From Hydrogenophaga sp. (lineage in GTDB: Bacteria; Pseudomonadota; Gammaproteobacteria; Burkholderiales; Burkholderiaceae_C), in contig NZ_JAUSCF010000009.1 of NCBI RefSeq assembly GCF_030651625.1, positions 1-64,000 of the forward strand: 64,000 bases of DNA. The letters run 5' to 3'. Under the pieces are notes generated by a model that was not told the origin of the DNA, did not search any database, and saw nothing but the letters and a program-made list of their open reading frames with translations. The stretch's first letter is position 1; each line of letters starts with the position of its first letter. This document shows, one piece after another, positions 44,676 through 52,888 of this stretch. A program made the translations under genes and the position numbers.

Positions 44676-45893
44676 TCAGCCCTCGGCTGCGTGAATCATG
44701 TCCCGCACCCGCGGGTAAATCTGCTGGTTCCAGCGCCGCCCGCTGAACACACCGTAGTGCCCCACGCTGGTCTGCACATGGTGGGTCTTGAGGTAGGGGC
44801 GCACGCTGGTGCACAAGTCCTGTGCCGCCACTGTCTGGCCCACAGCGCAGATATCGTCGCGTTCGCCTTCCACCGTCATGAGTGCGGTGCGCCGGATGGC
44901 CGCAGGGTTCACGGTTCGGTCCTTCCAGGTCAGCTTGCCCAGGGGCAGATCGTAGGTCTGGAACACCTTTTCCACTGTTTCCAGGTAGAACTCGGCGGGC
45001 AGGTCGTTGACAGCCAGGTACTCCTCGTAGAAGTTCTGGATGGTCGCGGCTTCTTCCATGCGACCGTGATCCAGATGTTCGAACATCAGGCGGAACGACT
45101 CCTTGTGGCGCTCCGGGTTCATGCTCATGAAGGCGCTGAGCTGGACGAAGCCCGGGTAAACGCGCCGCATGTAGCCCGCATGCGGCAGGGGCACGCGGCT
45201 GATGAGGTTCTGTTCGAACCACGCAATGGGTTTGCTGACTGCAAGGCGATTCACCTCGGTGGGGTTGACGCGGCAGTCCACCGGGCCCGCCATCAGCGTG
45301 ATGCTGCGCGGTTGGGCGGGGTTGTCGTCTTCGGCCATGATGGCCGTGGCCGCCAGCGCAGCCACACAGGGCTGGCACACCGCCACCATGTGGCTGCCCG
45401 GCCCCACGGCTTCGGTGAAGCGGATCATGTAGCTGATGTAGTCGTCCAGGCTGAAGCCACCATGCCGCAGTGACACGTCTCGAGCGTTGTGCCAGTCGGT
45501 GATGTAGACGTCGTGATCCTGCAGCAGGGTGCGAGCGGTTTCACGCAGCAGCGTGGCAAAGTGGCCTGAGAGCGGTGCCACCAGCAGCACTGAGGGCTGA
45601 TAGGGCTGGCCGGCGTCTGCCTTGCGAAAGCGCAGGAGGGTGCCAAAGGGCAGCGTGAGCACACTTTCTTCGGTCACGGCCACGTCCTGATCGCCGATCG
45701 TGACCGAATGAATGTTGTACGGTGGCCGTGAATGGGTGAGTCGCATGCGCGAGTACACATCGCACGCGGCAGCGACCTTGCGCATCACGCTGCGCTCTGT
45801 CTGCTGGAGCAGCAATGACGAACCGATGTGCTGGGCCGCAAGCCGAAAGGGGGATGCCAGATCGGACTGGAACTGATAGGCCTGATACAGCAT
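44676..45893 (-). CDS. phaZ: Intracellular polyhydroxybutyrate depolymerase
   Basis: 405 aa. There is no signal peptide, as expected for a granule-associated enzyme. The nucleophile region is VAVCQPCVAAL with Cys173 at the elbow, as in Cupriavidus PhaZ1, where Cys replaces the usual Ser. The block APLSGHFATLLRETARTLL and the C-terminal TSVGHYGVFSGRRW (His) complete the fold. It mobilises stored PHB, so the organism probably makes PHB, although no synthase lies in the window. The start at 45893 avoids a cysteine-rich extension without homology. Confidence 0.93.
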   Translation of the reverse strand: MLYQAYQFQSDLASPFRLAAQHIGSSLLLQQTERSVMRKVAAACDVYSRMRLTHSRPPYNIHSVTIGDQDVAVTEESVLTLPFGTLLRFRKADAGQPYQPSVLLVAPLSGHFATLLRETARTLLQDHDVYITDWHNARDVSLRHGGFSLDDYISYMIRFTEAVGPGSHMVAVCQPCVAALAATAIMAEDDNPAQPRSITLMAGPVDCRVNPTEVNRLAVSKPIAWFEQNLISRVPLPHAGYMRRVYPGFVQLSAFMSMNPERHKESFRLMFEHLDHGRMEEAATIQNFYEEYLAVNDLPAEFYLETVEKVFQTYDLPLGKLTWKDRTVNPAAIRRTALMTVEGERDDICAVGQTVAAQDLCTSVRPYLKTHHVQTSVGHYGVFSGRRWNQQIYPRVRDMIHAAEG

Positions 45894-46027
45894 GACGGTG
45901 TTTCCGGGGAAGGATGCAGCGGATGCAGGCAAGTACCGGGCCAGGCAGGTTGCACCGCTTGGGTGCGCGCAACACGCACAAAACTGGCACAGCGTTTGCT
46001 CAGTGCTGCACACACGAGGAGCATTTC

Positions 46028-46684
46028 ATGGCCACAGCGGTTCTCACGATCAGCAGCAAGAACTATGGAGCCTGGGCGTTGCGTGGCTGGCTGATGGCCC
46101 GGCTGGCCCGGCTGGATTTCACCGAGCACGTGATTTCACCTGACGACCCCGACATGAAGGCCGAAATGCTGCTGCTTTCCTCGTCTGTGCGCGTGCCCGC
46201 TCTTCAGCACGACGGCGTGCATGTCTGGGACACACTGGCCATCGGGGAATACCTGAACGAGATCAAGCCCAAGGCTGGCCTGCTGCCGGCAAACCTGGCC
46301 GCGCGTGCTCATTGCCGGTCCATCTGCGGTGAGATGCATTCCGGCTTCAGCGCCATGCGGTCTTCGCTGCCCATGAACATCAAGGCCCACTTTCCGGGCT
46401 TCAAGCTGTGGTCGCGTGCGCAATCCGACATCGACCGCATCGAAGCCATCTGGCTTGACTGCCTCTCCACCTACGGCGGCCCCTACCTGTTCGGTGCCAA
46501 GCCCTGTATCGCTGACGCGATGTTTGCGCCGGTGGTGACCCGTTTCATCACCTACGAAGTGGCGCTGGACCCGGTGTGCGTGGCCTATTGCGACACCATC
46601 ATGGAAATGCCGGCCATGAAGGAATGGGTGGCTGCGGCCGAAGCCGAGCCGGACGAAATCGACGAACTCGACGCAGAGTTCTAG
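46028..46684 (+). CDS. Glutathione S-transferase family protein
   Basis: 218 aa. The N-terminal thioredoxin-like domain (LTISSKNYGAWALRGWLMARLARLDF, then SSVRVPALQHDGVHVWDTLAIGEYL with the glutathione-binding Pro and Asp-Ser-like turn replaced by WDTLAI) is followed by an all-helical C-domain (YLFGAKPCIADAMFAPVVTRF). A GAGGAG site precedes the ATG. It is divergent from phaZ and convergent with the cupin gene. It belongs to the bacterial GST group often called YfcF-like or beta-like; substrate unknown. Confidence 0.87.
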   Translation: MATAVLTISSKNYGAWALRGWLMARLARLDFTEHVISPDDPDMKAEMLLLSSSVRVPALQHDGVHVWDTLAIGEYLNEIKPKAGLLPANLAARAHCRSICGEMHSGFSAMRSSLPMNIKAHFPGFKLWSRAQSDIDRIEAIWLDCLSTYGGPYLFGAKPCIADAMFAPVVTRFITYEVALDPVCVAYCDTIMEMPAMKEWVAAAEAEPDEIDELDAEF

Positions 46685-46686
46685 CT

Positions 46687-46884
46687 CACCCCCGCGCCGC
46701 GCCTGCGGCGCGTCACCCCCTTCGAGGGGGCGATGCCAGTGGCCCGGCGGAGCCGGTTCCACGGCATCTTTGGATGGGGGCAGCTCGCTCCGGAGGGCCA
46801 CCAGTGCCGCCCCCCCCTCGAAGCGCCGCAGGCGCGCCACGGAGGGGGGAGGCCGCAGAGCGGCGCAGGGGGGAGTCCCAATTC
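46687..46884. repeat. Two head-to-head stop-codon repeat copies between convergent genes
   Basis: A plus-oriented copy (about 46687-46762; CACCCCCGCGCCGC, CCCCCTTCGAGGGGG, CCCGGCGGAGCCGG) begins three bases after the GST stop. A minus-oriented copy (about 46800-46878) begins within about 15 bases of the cupin stop on the other strand. Each copy therefore has the orientation of its own gene. Confidence 0.8.
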
Positions 46885-47304
46885 CTACCAGGGTGTGGGA
46901 GGTGGGATCTCGCAGACCGGGTCGACCGGTACCGACTTGAAATCGGCGGGCGACACGATTTCCAGGTACTCCATGTCGGGTGAGTAGTCGAACAGGTAGT
47001 GGCGGATGCCGGGGCGCTGGTGCACCACGTCGCCTGCCTCGACCAGGGTGACCTTGTCTTCGTACATGAACTTGGCCCAGCCCTTGGTCATGATCACGAT
47101 CTGAAAGTCGGCTTCGTGGATGTGCCAGCCGGTGCCGCCGTCAGGCGGTTCGTTGGCCTTGACCAGGTGTGCGATCACCTTGCCGTGGGTGGCTTCAGCA
47201 ACGCCGAGGTCGCGGTAGAGGAAAAATTCGCGCAGGCCGCCGCGCACGAACGCGGTGTCGTTCGGCTTGACGTGTGAGAACAGGGTGGTGGTCCGGTCCA
47301 GCAT
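46885..47304 (-). CDS. Cupin-domain protein
   Basis: 139 aa, single cupin barrel. The metal-binding motif is GTGWHIHEADFQIVIMTKG in the first half and GDVVHQRPGIRHYLFDYSPDMEYLEI in the second, supplying His residues and a Glu. An AGGAG lies just before ATG 47304. Small cupins of this kind act as dioxygenases, isomerases or ligand sensors; the substrate is not deducible. It stands alone between the repeats and the aroC promoter region. Confidence 0.86.
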   Translation of the reverse strand: MLDRTTTLFSHVKPNDTAFVRGGLREFFLYRDLGVAEATHGKVIAHLVKANEPPDGGTGWHIHEADFQIVIMTKGWAKFMYEDKVTLVEAGDVVHQRPGIRHYLFDYSPDMEYLEIVSPADFKSVPVDPVCEIPPPTPW

Positions 47305-47485
47305 GGGGCGCTCCTTGTCGCTTGAGGCAGTTGGATTGCTGCGATGCAGCACAAAGCATGAAGCGTTCCATTGGCCGCCGGTGCATGGAACAAGGCGTTT
47401 GCATTCGGTGTCCAGTGCCGCCTTGCACCACTTTGGGCAAGGGTGCACGGCTTCAGGGCTCAGGCCTCGCGGATAATCCAGCCCC

Positions 47486-48586
47486 ATGAGCGGCAATACC
47501 ATCGGCACCCTTTTCTCCGTCACCAATTTCGGTGAGTCCCACGGCCCGGCCATTGGCTGCGTGATTGATGGTTGTCCGCCCGGCATGGCGCTGAGCGAAG
47601 CCGACATACAGGTCGAGCTGGACCGGCGTCGCCCCGGCACATCGAAGTTCGTGACGCAGCGCAACGAACCCGATACGGTGGAGATCCTCAGCGGCGTGTA
47701 CGAGGGCAAGACCACCGGCACACCCATTGCGCTGCTGATCCGCAACACCGACCAGCGCAGCAAGGACTACGGCAACATCCTGCAGACCTTTCGGCCGGGC
47801 CATGCCGACTACACCTACTGGCAGAAATTCGGCATCCGCGATCCGCGCGGTGGTGGTCGCAGCTCGGCCCGCCTGACCGCACCCACGGTGGCGGCTGGTG
47901 CGGTGGCCCGCAAGTGGTTAAAGGAACGGTTCGGCACCACCTTCCGTGGCTGCATGACGCAGATCGGCGAACAAGTGATCCCGTTCGAAAGCTGGGACCA
48001 CGTGCCGCACAACCCCTTCTTTGCACCGGTGGCCGATGTGTCGGCCCTGGAGGACTACATGAACGCGCTGCGCAAGAGCGGCGATTCGTGTGGCGCACGC
48101 ATCCGCGTCACCGCCACCGGCATGCCGGTTGGGCTGGGAGAGCCTTTGTATGACCGGCTCGATGCCGACATCGCCCACGCGATGATGGGCCTGAACGCGG
48201 TCAAGGGCGTGGAGATCGGTGCCGGCTTCGCCAGCGTGGCCGACAAGGGCAGCACCCATGGCGACAGTCTCACACCCGAGGGCTTCGCGGCCAACAAGGC
48301 CGGTGGCGTGCTGGGCGGCATCAGCACCGGGCAGGACCTGGAAGTGGCCATCGCGATCAAACCGACCAGCTCGATTCTGATCCCACGGGACACCATCGAC
48401 ACCTCTGGCGCTGCCACCGAGGTCATCACCAAGGGCCGCCACGACCCCTGCGTGGGCATTCGCGCCACACCCATCGCCGAGGCCCTGCTGGCCCTGGTGG
48501 TGATGGACCATGCGCTGCGCCACCGGGCGCAATGCGGTGATGTGGCTCTGCGGACACCTGATATTGCAGCGGCAGGTCGGGCCTGA
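47486..48586 (+). CDS. aroC: Chorismate synthase
   Basis: 366 aa, normal length. Signatures include [19 protein letters not shown] near the start, [30 protein letters not shown] and the [21 protein letters not shown] segment that binds reduced flavin. It converts EPSP to chorismate, the last common step of aromatic amino-acid synthesis. It has its own promoter region (47305-47485). No strong Shine-Dalgarno is visible. Downstream, base composition changes abruptly to AT-richer sequence. Confidence 0.97.
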   Translation: MSGNTIGTLFSVTNFGESHGPAIGCVIDGCPPGMALSEADIQVELDRRRPGTSKFVTQRNEPDTVEILSGVYEGKTTGTPIALLIRNTDQRSKDYGNILQTFRPGHADYTYWQKFGIRDPRGGGRSSARLTAPTVAAGAVARKWLKERFGTTFRGCMTQIGEQVIPFESWDHVPHNPFFAPVADVSALEDYMNALRKSGDSCGARIRVTATGMPVGLGEPLYDRLDADIAHAMMGLNAVKGVEIGAGFASVADKGSTHGDSLTPEGFAANKAGGVLGGISTGQDLEVAIAIKPTSSILIPRDTIDTSGAATEVITKGRHDPCVGIRATPIAEALLALVVMDHALRHRAQCGDVALRTPDIAAAGRA

Positions 48587-48680
48587 ATTGGCGCGACTGC
48601 CAGCAAGTCAAACCCAGCCAGCAGGGCAAGCAAATCATTTGACATGCACCGGTTTTGCGGCTCGTCCACGCTCCGAAGGC

Positions 48681-48694
48681 GTGCGTCAATCTGT
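48681..48694. repeat. Left 14-bp direct repeat flanking the AT-rich SGNH cassette
   Basis: GTGCGTCAATCTGT here matches GTGTGTCAATCTGT at 49513-49526 at 13 of 14 positions. The pair brackets about 820 bases of AT-richer DNA holding one gene. Confidence 0.6.
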
Positions 48695-48795
48695 GGTTGT
48701 AACAATTAATTTAAACTTCTTGCCAACCAAAGGATCTAACTTCTTCAGAATTGATTGGCCTGAATAATATTCAACCTACATCATCTCACGTTAAA

Positions 48796-49446
48796 TCAGA
48801 AAGTATTGACCACACTGTTCTTGAGTGCTTCCTGCGAATTGTTGTTGTAGTGAATCATGTCCGAATGGTAATGCACCCGATCATAGGGAATATTTGCCAC
48901 CATGTTCACATACCGGCTGCCGGTTGCGCCAGCAGCACTGCGGTACATGGCACTGTAGGCGGAAGCTTCAGGTGGTCCGCCTCGTTTGTAGGTCATGTCT
49001 CCCAGGATCACCACCACACCGTTTTCATTGGCAATCATTGCCATATCCTCCAGATGTTTTTGCGTCTGGGCATAGCAGCCGCGGCAGGCCCGCCAGTAGT
49101 CGTTGGTGCCATGGGAGATGATGATGTGTGTGGGGCGATGAGTCGCCAGCACACTGGGCAGGCGCTTGACAGCATCTGCAGCGGTTTCGCCACTGAGGGC
49201 AGAGACCACGATGGTGCTGCCGGGCCGCTCGGCTTTGAGCTTTTCTGTCCAATGCTCGTTGGAGGTGACAAATTGCCCGTTGTTGTTGCTCAGGGAGTCA
49301 CCAAACACAACAACAACTGAGCGAGCTTCGGAGCCCCCGCCGCCGCCGCAGGCAGTTAGAATGGCAACAGCCATGCTAACTATCAATATACGAAAAAACT
49401 TGTCGATTAATGCTGTATGGCGCGCAAATGAATTAGATTCTGACAT
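48796..49446 (-). CDS. SGNH/GDSL-hydrolase lipoprotein
   Basis: 216 aa. A lipoprotein signal ends in AILTACG with Cys33 as the lipidation site, followed by a glycine run. SGNH blocks are seen: block I VVFGDSLSNNNG (catalytic Ser), block II Gly in SALSGETA, block III Asn in SHGTNDYW and a late Asp-His in SDMIHYN. These are esterases, thioesterases or acetylhydrolases, here probably anchored to a membrane facing the periplasm. Codon use and base composition are clearly AT-richer than the neighbours. With the flanking direct repeats, this suggests acquisition by transfer. Confidence 0.86.
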   Translation of the reverse strand: MSESNSFARHTALIDKFFRILIVSMAVAILTACGGGGGSEARSVVVVFGDSLSNNNGQFVTSNEHWTEKLKAERPGSTIVVSALSGETAADAVKRLPSVLATHRPTHIIISHGTNDYWRACRGCYAQTQKHLEDMAMIANENGVVVILGDMTYKRGGPPEASAYSAMYRSAAGATGSRYVNMVANIPYDRVHYHSDMIHYNNNSQEALKNSVVNTF

Positions 49447-49473
49447 GTTGTCCCAATACTCAATGATTAATTT

Positions 49474-49497
49474 CCAATAATATTCGTGAATTATTGG
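49474..49497. promoter_or_regulatory. Eight-base perfect inverted repeat upstream of the SGNH gene
   Basis: CCAATAAT (49474-49481) and ATTATTGG (49490-49497) pair exactly with an eight-base spacer, 28-51 bases upstream of the SGNH start, where promoter or operator elements would lie. The rest of the 362-base gap 49447-49808 shows no gene that I can support. Confidence 0.45.
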
Positions 49498-49512
49498 TCA
49501 ATACATTGAGCG

Positions 49513-49526
49513 GTGTGTCAATCTGT
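49513..49526. repeat. Right 14-bp direct repeat flanking the AT-rich SGNH cassette
   Basis: GTGTGTCAATCTGT, partner of the copy at 48681-48694 with one mismatch. Beyond it the sequence returns to the GC-rich composition of the chromosome. Confidence 0.6.
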
Positions 49527-49808
49527 AAATCGTTTATGGTGACTTTCTTCACGCTGACGCGCGCTTTTCACATCGGCTATCGCCACGGAGCAACAGTGTG
49601 AAGTTCGCTCAAGCACGCGTCGGTCGTGTCGTTGTCAGTCAGAGTGGTTACAGATGCGCGCCATGGTCGGCGGGTTCAGTTTGGCGTCGCGATGGCCCCG
49701 GGACAGCAGATACCCAAGCTGAAGCTTATTCGCCGGTTCCAATGAAAACGCTGAGATATGGACAACGTGAATTGCTGATATCGACACAAACCAGAGCGCG
49801 GGCGTCTC

Positions 49809-50984
49809 TTGGCTGATCGAAAACAGTTGTTCCCCTTCGCCATGCTGTCGGCGAGCTATTTCGCCCACATCGGTTTCTTCAATCCCTACCTGCCGCTGTG
49901 GCTGAAGGACATGGGGTTCGGCCTCATCGCCATCAGCGTGCTGACCTCGGTGCAATCGGCCACACGCCTGTTTGCGCCCTATGCCTGGGGCACGCTGAGC
50001 GACCGCACCGGTGAGCGCGTGAAGCTCCTTCGCTACGGCGGCACGGCCGCGCTGGTGTTGTCGCTGGGCTTGTGGTTCGACATGGGCGGCGTGGCCTTGT
50101 TCGTGGTGCTGCTGCTCATGTTCAGCCACACCAGCGCCATGATGCCCATGAGCGAAGCCGCGCTGGCGCACCTGGTGAGCCATGGTGGCGCATTCGACGC
50201 CAGACGCTACGGTCGAGTTCGCCTGTGGGGATCGCTGGGCTTCCTGGTCACGGTGGTGGCTGCAGGTGCCTGGTTCGAGCGTTTCGGCATGTCGCACTTT
50301 CCGGGCTGGACCGCGCTCACACTGGCCGCCGTGGCACTGAGCGTGTGGTTGTTACCCGACGCGCGCGAGGACTCGCATCACACCGACGATCACCCCGATG
50401 TCTGGCCGGTGTTCCGCCAGCCAGCGGTGCGCTGGTTTTTTCTGTCGATGTTCTTCCATGTGCTCTCGCACATCTTCATCTACATCTTTTTCTCGCTTTA
50501 TCTGGATTCGCTGGGCTACAGCAAGACCGTGATCGGTCTGCTTTGGGCAGTGTCGGTGGTGATCGAGATCGGTTGGTTCTTCACTCAGGGGCGCTGGTTG
50601 CCGTTGCTTTCTCTGCCCGGCTGGCTGGTGCTGGCGGCCGCGCTCATGGCGCTGCGCATGGGCATCACGGCGGGTCTCCCGCTGGTGTGGCCGTTGTTGT
50701 TGTTGGCCCAGGCGGTGCACGCCATCACTTTTGCGGCCCATCACACGGTGTGCATCGCCTTGCTGTCGCAGCACTTTCCCGGCCGCCTGCGCGGGCGCGG
50801 GCAGGCGCTGTATTCGGTGCTGGGCTATGGGTTGCCGGGCGTGCTGGGCGGCGTGGGCGGCGGGTTCCTGAGTTCGGCGCTGGGGCTGGCCAGCGTGTTC
50901 TGGCTTTCCATGGTCAGCGCGCTGGTGGCCATGGTCTGTGCATGGCGCCTTTGGCGTCTTCACCGCCCTGCCAAACGGGCCTGA
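49809..50984 (+). CDS. Major facilitator superfamily transporter
   Basis: 391 aa with about twelve membrane helices. The N-terminal half reads SASYFAHIGFFNPYLPLWLKDMGF, and the loop between helices 2 and 3 contains the MFS motif A-like WGTLSDRTGERVKLL. It resembles the HcaT/3-phenylpropionate transporter-like (MFS_1_like) branch, which fits the aromatic-acid theme of the region but is not proof. The only start before the first helix is a TTG at 49809; a stop codon lies 33 bases upstream. It is convergent with the IclR gene, three bases apart. Confidence 0.84.
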   Translation: MADRKQLFPFAMLSASYFAHIGFFNPYLPLWLKDMGFGLIAISVLTSVQSATRLFAPYAWGTLSDRTGERVKLLRYGGTAALVLSLGLWFDMGGVALFVVLLLMFSHTSAMMPMSEAALAHLVSHGGAFDARRYGRVRLWGSLGFLVTVVAAGAWFERFGMSHFPGWTALTLAAVALSVWLLPDAREDSHHTDDHPDVWPVFRQPAVRWFFLSMFFHVLSHIFIYIFFSLYLDSLGYSKTVIGLLWAVSVVIEIGWFFTQGRWLPLLSLPGWLVLAAALMALRMGITAGLPLVWPLLLLAQAVHAITFAAHHTVCIALLSQHFPGRLRGRGQALYSVLGYGLPGVLGGVGGGFLSSALGLASVFWLSMVSALVAMVCAWRLWRLHRPAKRA

Positions 50985-50987
50985 TGC

Positions 50988-51773
50988 TCAGAGCAGGGGC
51001 CTCAGGCCTCGTGCGGCTTCCTGCAACACCGGCAACACACGGGCCAGCGCATCGGCCTGGCTTTCCTGGTTGATGGGCATGGTGATGCTGATGGCGCCGT
51101 GCACGCCGTTGTGCCGGTCCAGCAGGGGCACGGCAATGCCCCGGGTGTTCAGTTCCAGTTGTTGCTCCAGCATGGCCCAGCCCTGGCGTCGGAAGCGCTG
51201 CAGCTCTTCGCGCAAGACCTGCGATGTGGCCAGCGTGTAGGGGGTGAACGCCTGCAGGACGCGGTCGGTCAGCCAGGCGTCCGTTGCCGCCTCCCCCCGG
51301 GCGGCCAGAATGGCCATCCCGGCAGTGGACAGTTGGGCCGGGATGCGCGAACCGAGGATGTAACCGGTGTTCATGTGCCGCTGGGCACCGCTGCGCGCGA
51401 TGTAGACGGCTTCGTCGCCATCGAGCACCCCAAGGTAGGCGATTTCCTGGGTGCCGCCGGCGATGCGCTGCAGGAAGGGATGCACCAGCCGAGGGAAGCG
51501 GGCCGACTCCAGGTAGGCATGACCCAGCCGCAGGATGCGTGGCGTTAGCCAGAAGAGCTTGCCATCGGTACCCATGTAGCCCAGATGCGCGAGCGTGAGC
51601 AAGTAGCGTCGCGCGGCCGTGCGCGTGAGGCCGCAGCGCGCGCCCGCCTGGCTGGCGGTCAGGCGGGGATGCTGGTCGTCAAACACCTCAATGATGGAGA
51701 GGCCTTTTTCCAGCCCGGCAATCCAGTCGCGTTTGTCCAGCGTTGAAAGGGAAGAGGGCGTGATGAGATCCAT
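50988..51773 (-). CDS. IclR-family transcriptional regulator (PcaR/PobR-like)
   Basis: 261 aa. The N-terminal winged helix (GLEKGLSIIEVFDDQHPRLTASQAGARCGLTRTAARRYLLTLAHLGYM) is typical of the PcaR/PcaU/PobR subgroup that controls protocatechuate and 4-hydroxybenzoate catabolism. The effector domain includes SRIPAQLSTAGMAILA and the closing LNTRGIAVPLLDRHNGVHGAISI. It is divergent from the split dehydroshikimate-dehydratase operon, with two PcaR-like operators in between. It is therefore the likely regulator of that operon. Confidence 0.9.
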   Translation of the reverse strand: MDLITPSSLSTLDKRDWIAGLEKGLSIIEVFDDQHPRLTASQAGARCGLTRTAARRYLLTLAHLGYMGTDGKLFWLTPRILRLGHAYLESARFPRLVHPFLQRIAGGTQEIAYLGVLDGDEAVYIARSGAQRHMNTGYILGSRIPAQLSTAGMAILAARGEAATDAWLTDRVLQAFTPYTLATSQVLREELQRFRRQGWAMLEQQLELNTRGIAVPLLDRHNGVHGAISITMPINQESQADALARVLPVLQEAARGLRPLL

Positions 51774-51811
51774 GGGGTGAAGGGCGGGTGACCGTGGAAA
51801 ACCCGCGATCC

Positions 51812-51847
51812 GTTCGATGATCGAACACTGTTGAGCGATTATCGATC
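51812..51847. promoter_or_regulatory. Two PcaR/PcaU-like operators, 21 bases centre to centre
   Basis: GTTCGATGATCGAAC at 51812-51826 is a perfect palindrome (7+1+7). The reverse complement of 51833-51847 is GATCGATAATCGCTC. Both resemble the site GTTCGATAATCGCAC known for PcaR/PcaU-type regulators (the second at 13 of 15 positions). The spacing of two helical turns puts both on the same DNA face, suiting cooperative IclR binding. Confidence 0.75.
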
Positions 51848-51955
51848 AGCATCTTGAGCGCAAGCTGCCCCGGCAAGAACCGACGCTTCTACAGTGTCAG
51901 GTGAGTGCGGCACCTGCAGGTGCAGGTTCGCCCGCACACCATCCGGAGACCCTGC

Positions 51956-52888
51956 ATGAGTGACCTCCTGCTCAACCACCCCGAGGGCCGCGAGCCCTTG
52001 CAAGCCTCATTCAGCGACGCCGCGAACCCGCTGGGGCTGGACGGCATTGAGTTCATCGAGTACGCCACCTCGCAGCCACAGGCGCTGGGACAAGTGCTGG
52101 AGATGATGGGTTTTCGCCCGGTGGCTCGCCACCGCTCGCGCGAGGTGCTGCTGTACCGCCAAGGTGATCTGAACATCGTGGTCAACGCCCATCCGATGGA
52201 CGCCAAAGGTGCCGGGCACGGCGGCAGCGTACCCACCTTGTCGGCCATGGCGCTGCGGGTGCGCGACGCGCGTGCGGCCTACCACTGTGTGCTGGAGCGC
52301 GGTGCCTGGGCGGTGAGCACGCACGCCGAAGTGATGGAGCTCCACATCCCGGCCATTCATGGCGCGGGCAGCAGCCGAATCTACTTCGTGGACCGGTACA
52401 GGGAGTTCTCGATCTACGACGTGGACTTTGTGCCCATCCCCTCGGTGGACCAGCATCCACCGGCCACGGCCGGCATCCACTTCTTCGGCATCGTGCAGTA
52501 CATCGGTCCCGAGCGCAGCAACGACTGGATCGCCTTCTATAACGAGCTGTTCGGCGCCGAGCTGATCCCCGACGAGCAGCGTTTCGGGATCATGCCCAAG
52601 GGCACGCTGCTGCGGGTGCCGGCGCTCGACGCTGCCAACCGTTTCATGCTGCAACTCATCGAACCCGAGATCAATGTGGTCGACAGCGACGAACGCTTGC
52701 AGCGCATCGGGCTGGGCGTGCCCGACGTGCTGGCTGCCGTGAAAGCGCTGCGAGCCCTGGGCGTGGAGTTCGTGGAAACACAGGCCGCCCACACCGAACA
52801 GCGTGGCGCCATCAGCAAGACCTATCTGGGTTCGGTGGTGTTTGAACTGGTGCACAGCCCGCTGACCACGCACAGGGTTGACCCATGA
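51956..52888 (+). CDS. HPPD-like VOC protein, separate counterpart of the QuiC1 C-terminal half
   Basis: 310 aa with two vicinal-oxygen-chelate halves. The first begins GLDGIEFIEYATSQPQALGQVLEMMGF. The second begins GIHFFGIVQYIGPERSNDWIAFYNELFG and ends YLGSVVFELVHSP with the usual terminal Glu ligand. The sequence looks like 4-hydroxyphenylpyruvate dioxygenase, but the next gene encodes a dehydroshikimate-dehydratase barrel. In Pseudomonas QuiC1 these two domains are one fused protein, with the barrel first. Here they are two genes overlapping by four bases in the opposite order. A GGAG site supports ATG 51956. True HPPD activity is less likely, since no homogentisate genes are nearby. Confidence 0.8.
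   Translation: MSDLLLNHPEGREPLQASFSDAANPLGLDGIEFIEYATSQPQALGQVLEMMGFRPVARHRSREVLLYRQGDLNIVVNAHPMDAKGAGHGGSVPTLSAMALRVRDARAAYHCVLERGAWAVSTHAEVMELHIPAIHGAGSSRIYFVDRYREFSIYDVDFVPIPSVDQHPPATAGIHFFGIVQYIGPERSNDWIAFYNELFGAELIPDEQRFGIMPKGTLLRVPALDAANRFMLQLIEPEINVVDSDERLQRIGLGVPDVLAAVKALRALGVEFVETQAAHTEQRGAISKTYLGSVVFELVHSPLTTHRVDP

Noticed and set aside
51956..52888. True 4-hydroxyphenylpyruvate dioxygenase of tyrosine catabolism
   Set aside because: No homogentisate dioxygenase or fumarylacetoacetase genes are present. Overlap with a dehydroshikimate-dehydratase barrel and PcaR-like operators fits the QuiC1-type context better, though assay would settle it.
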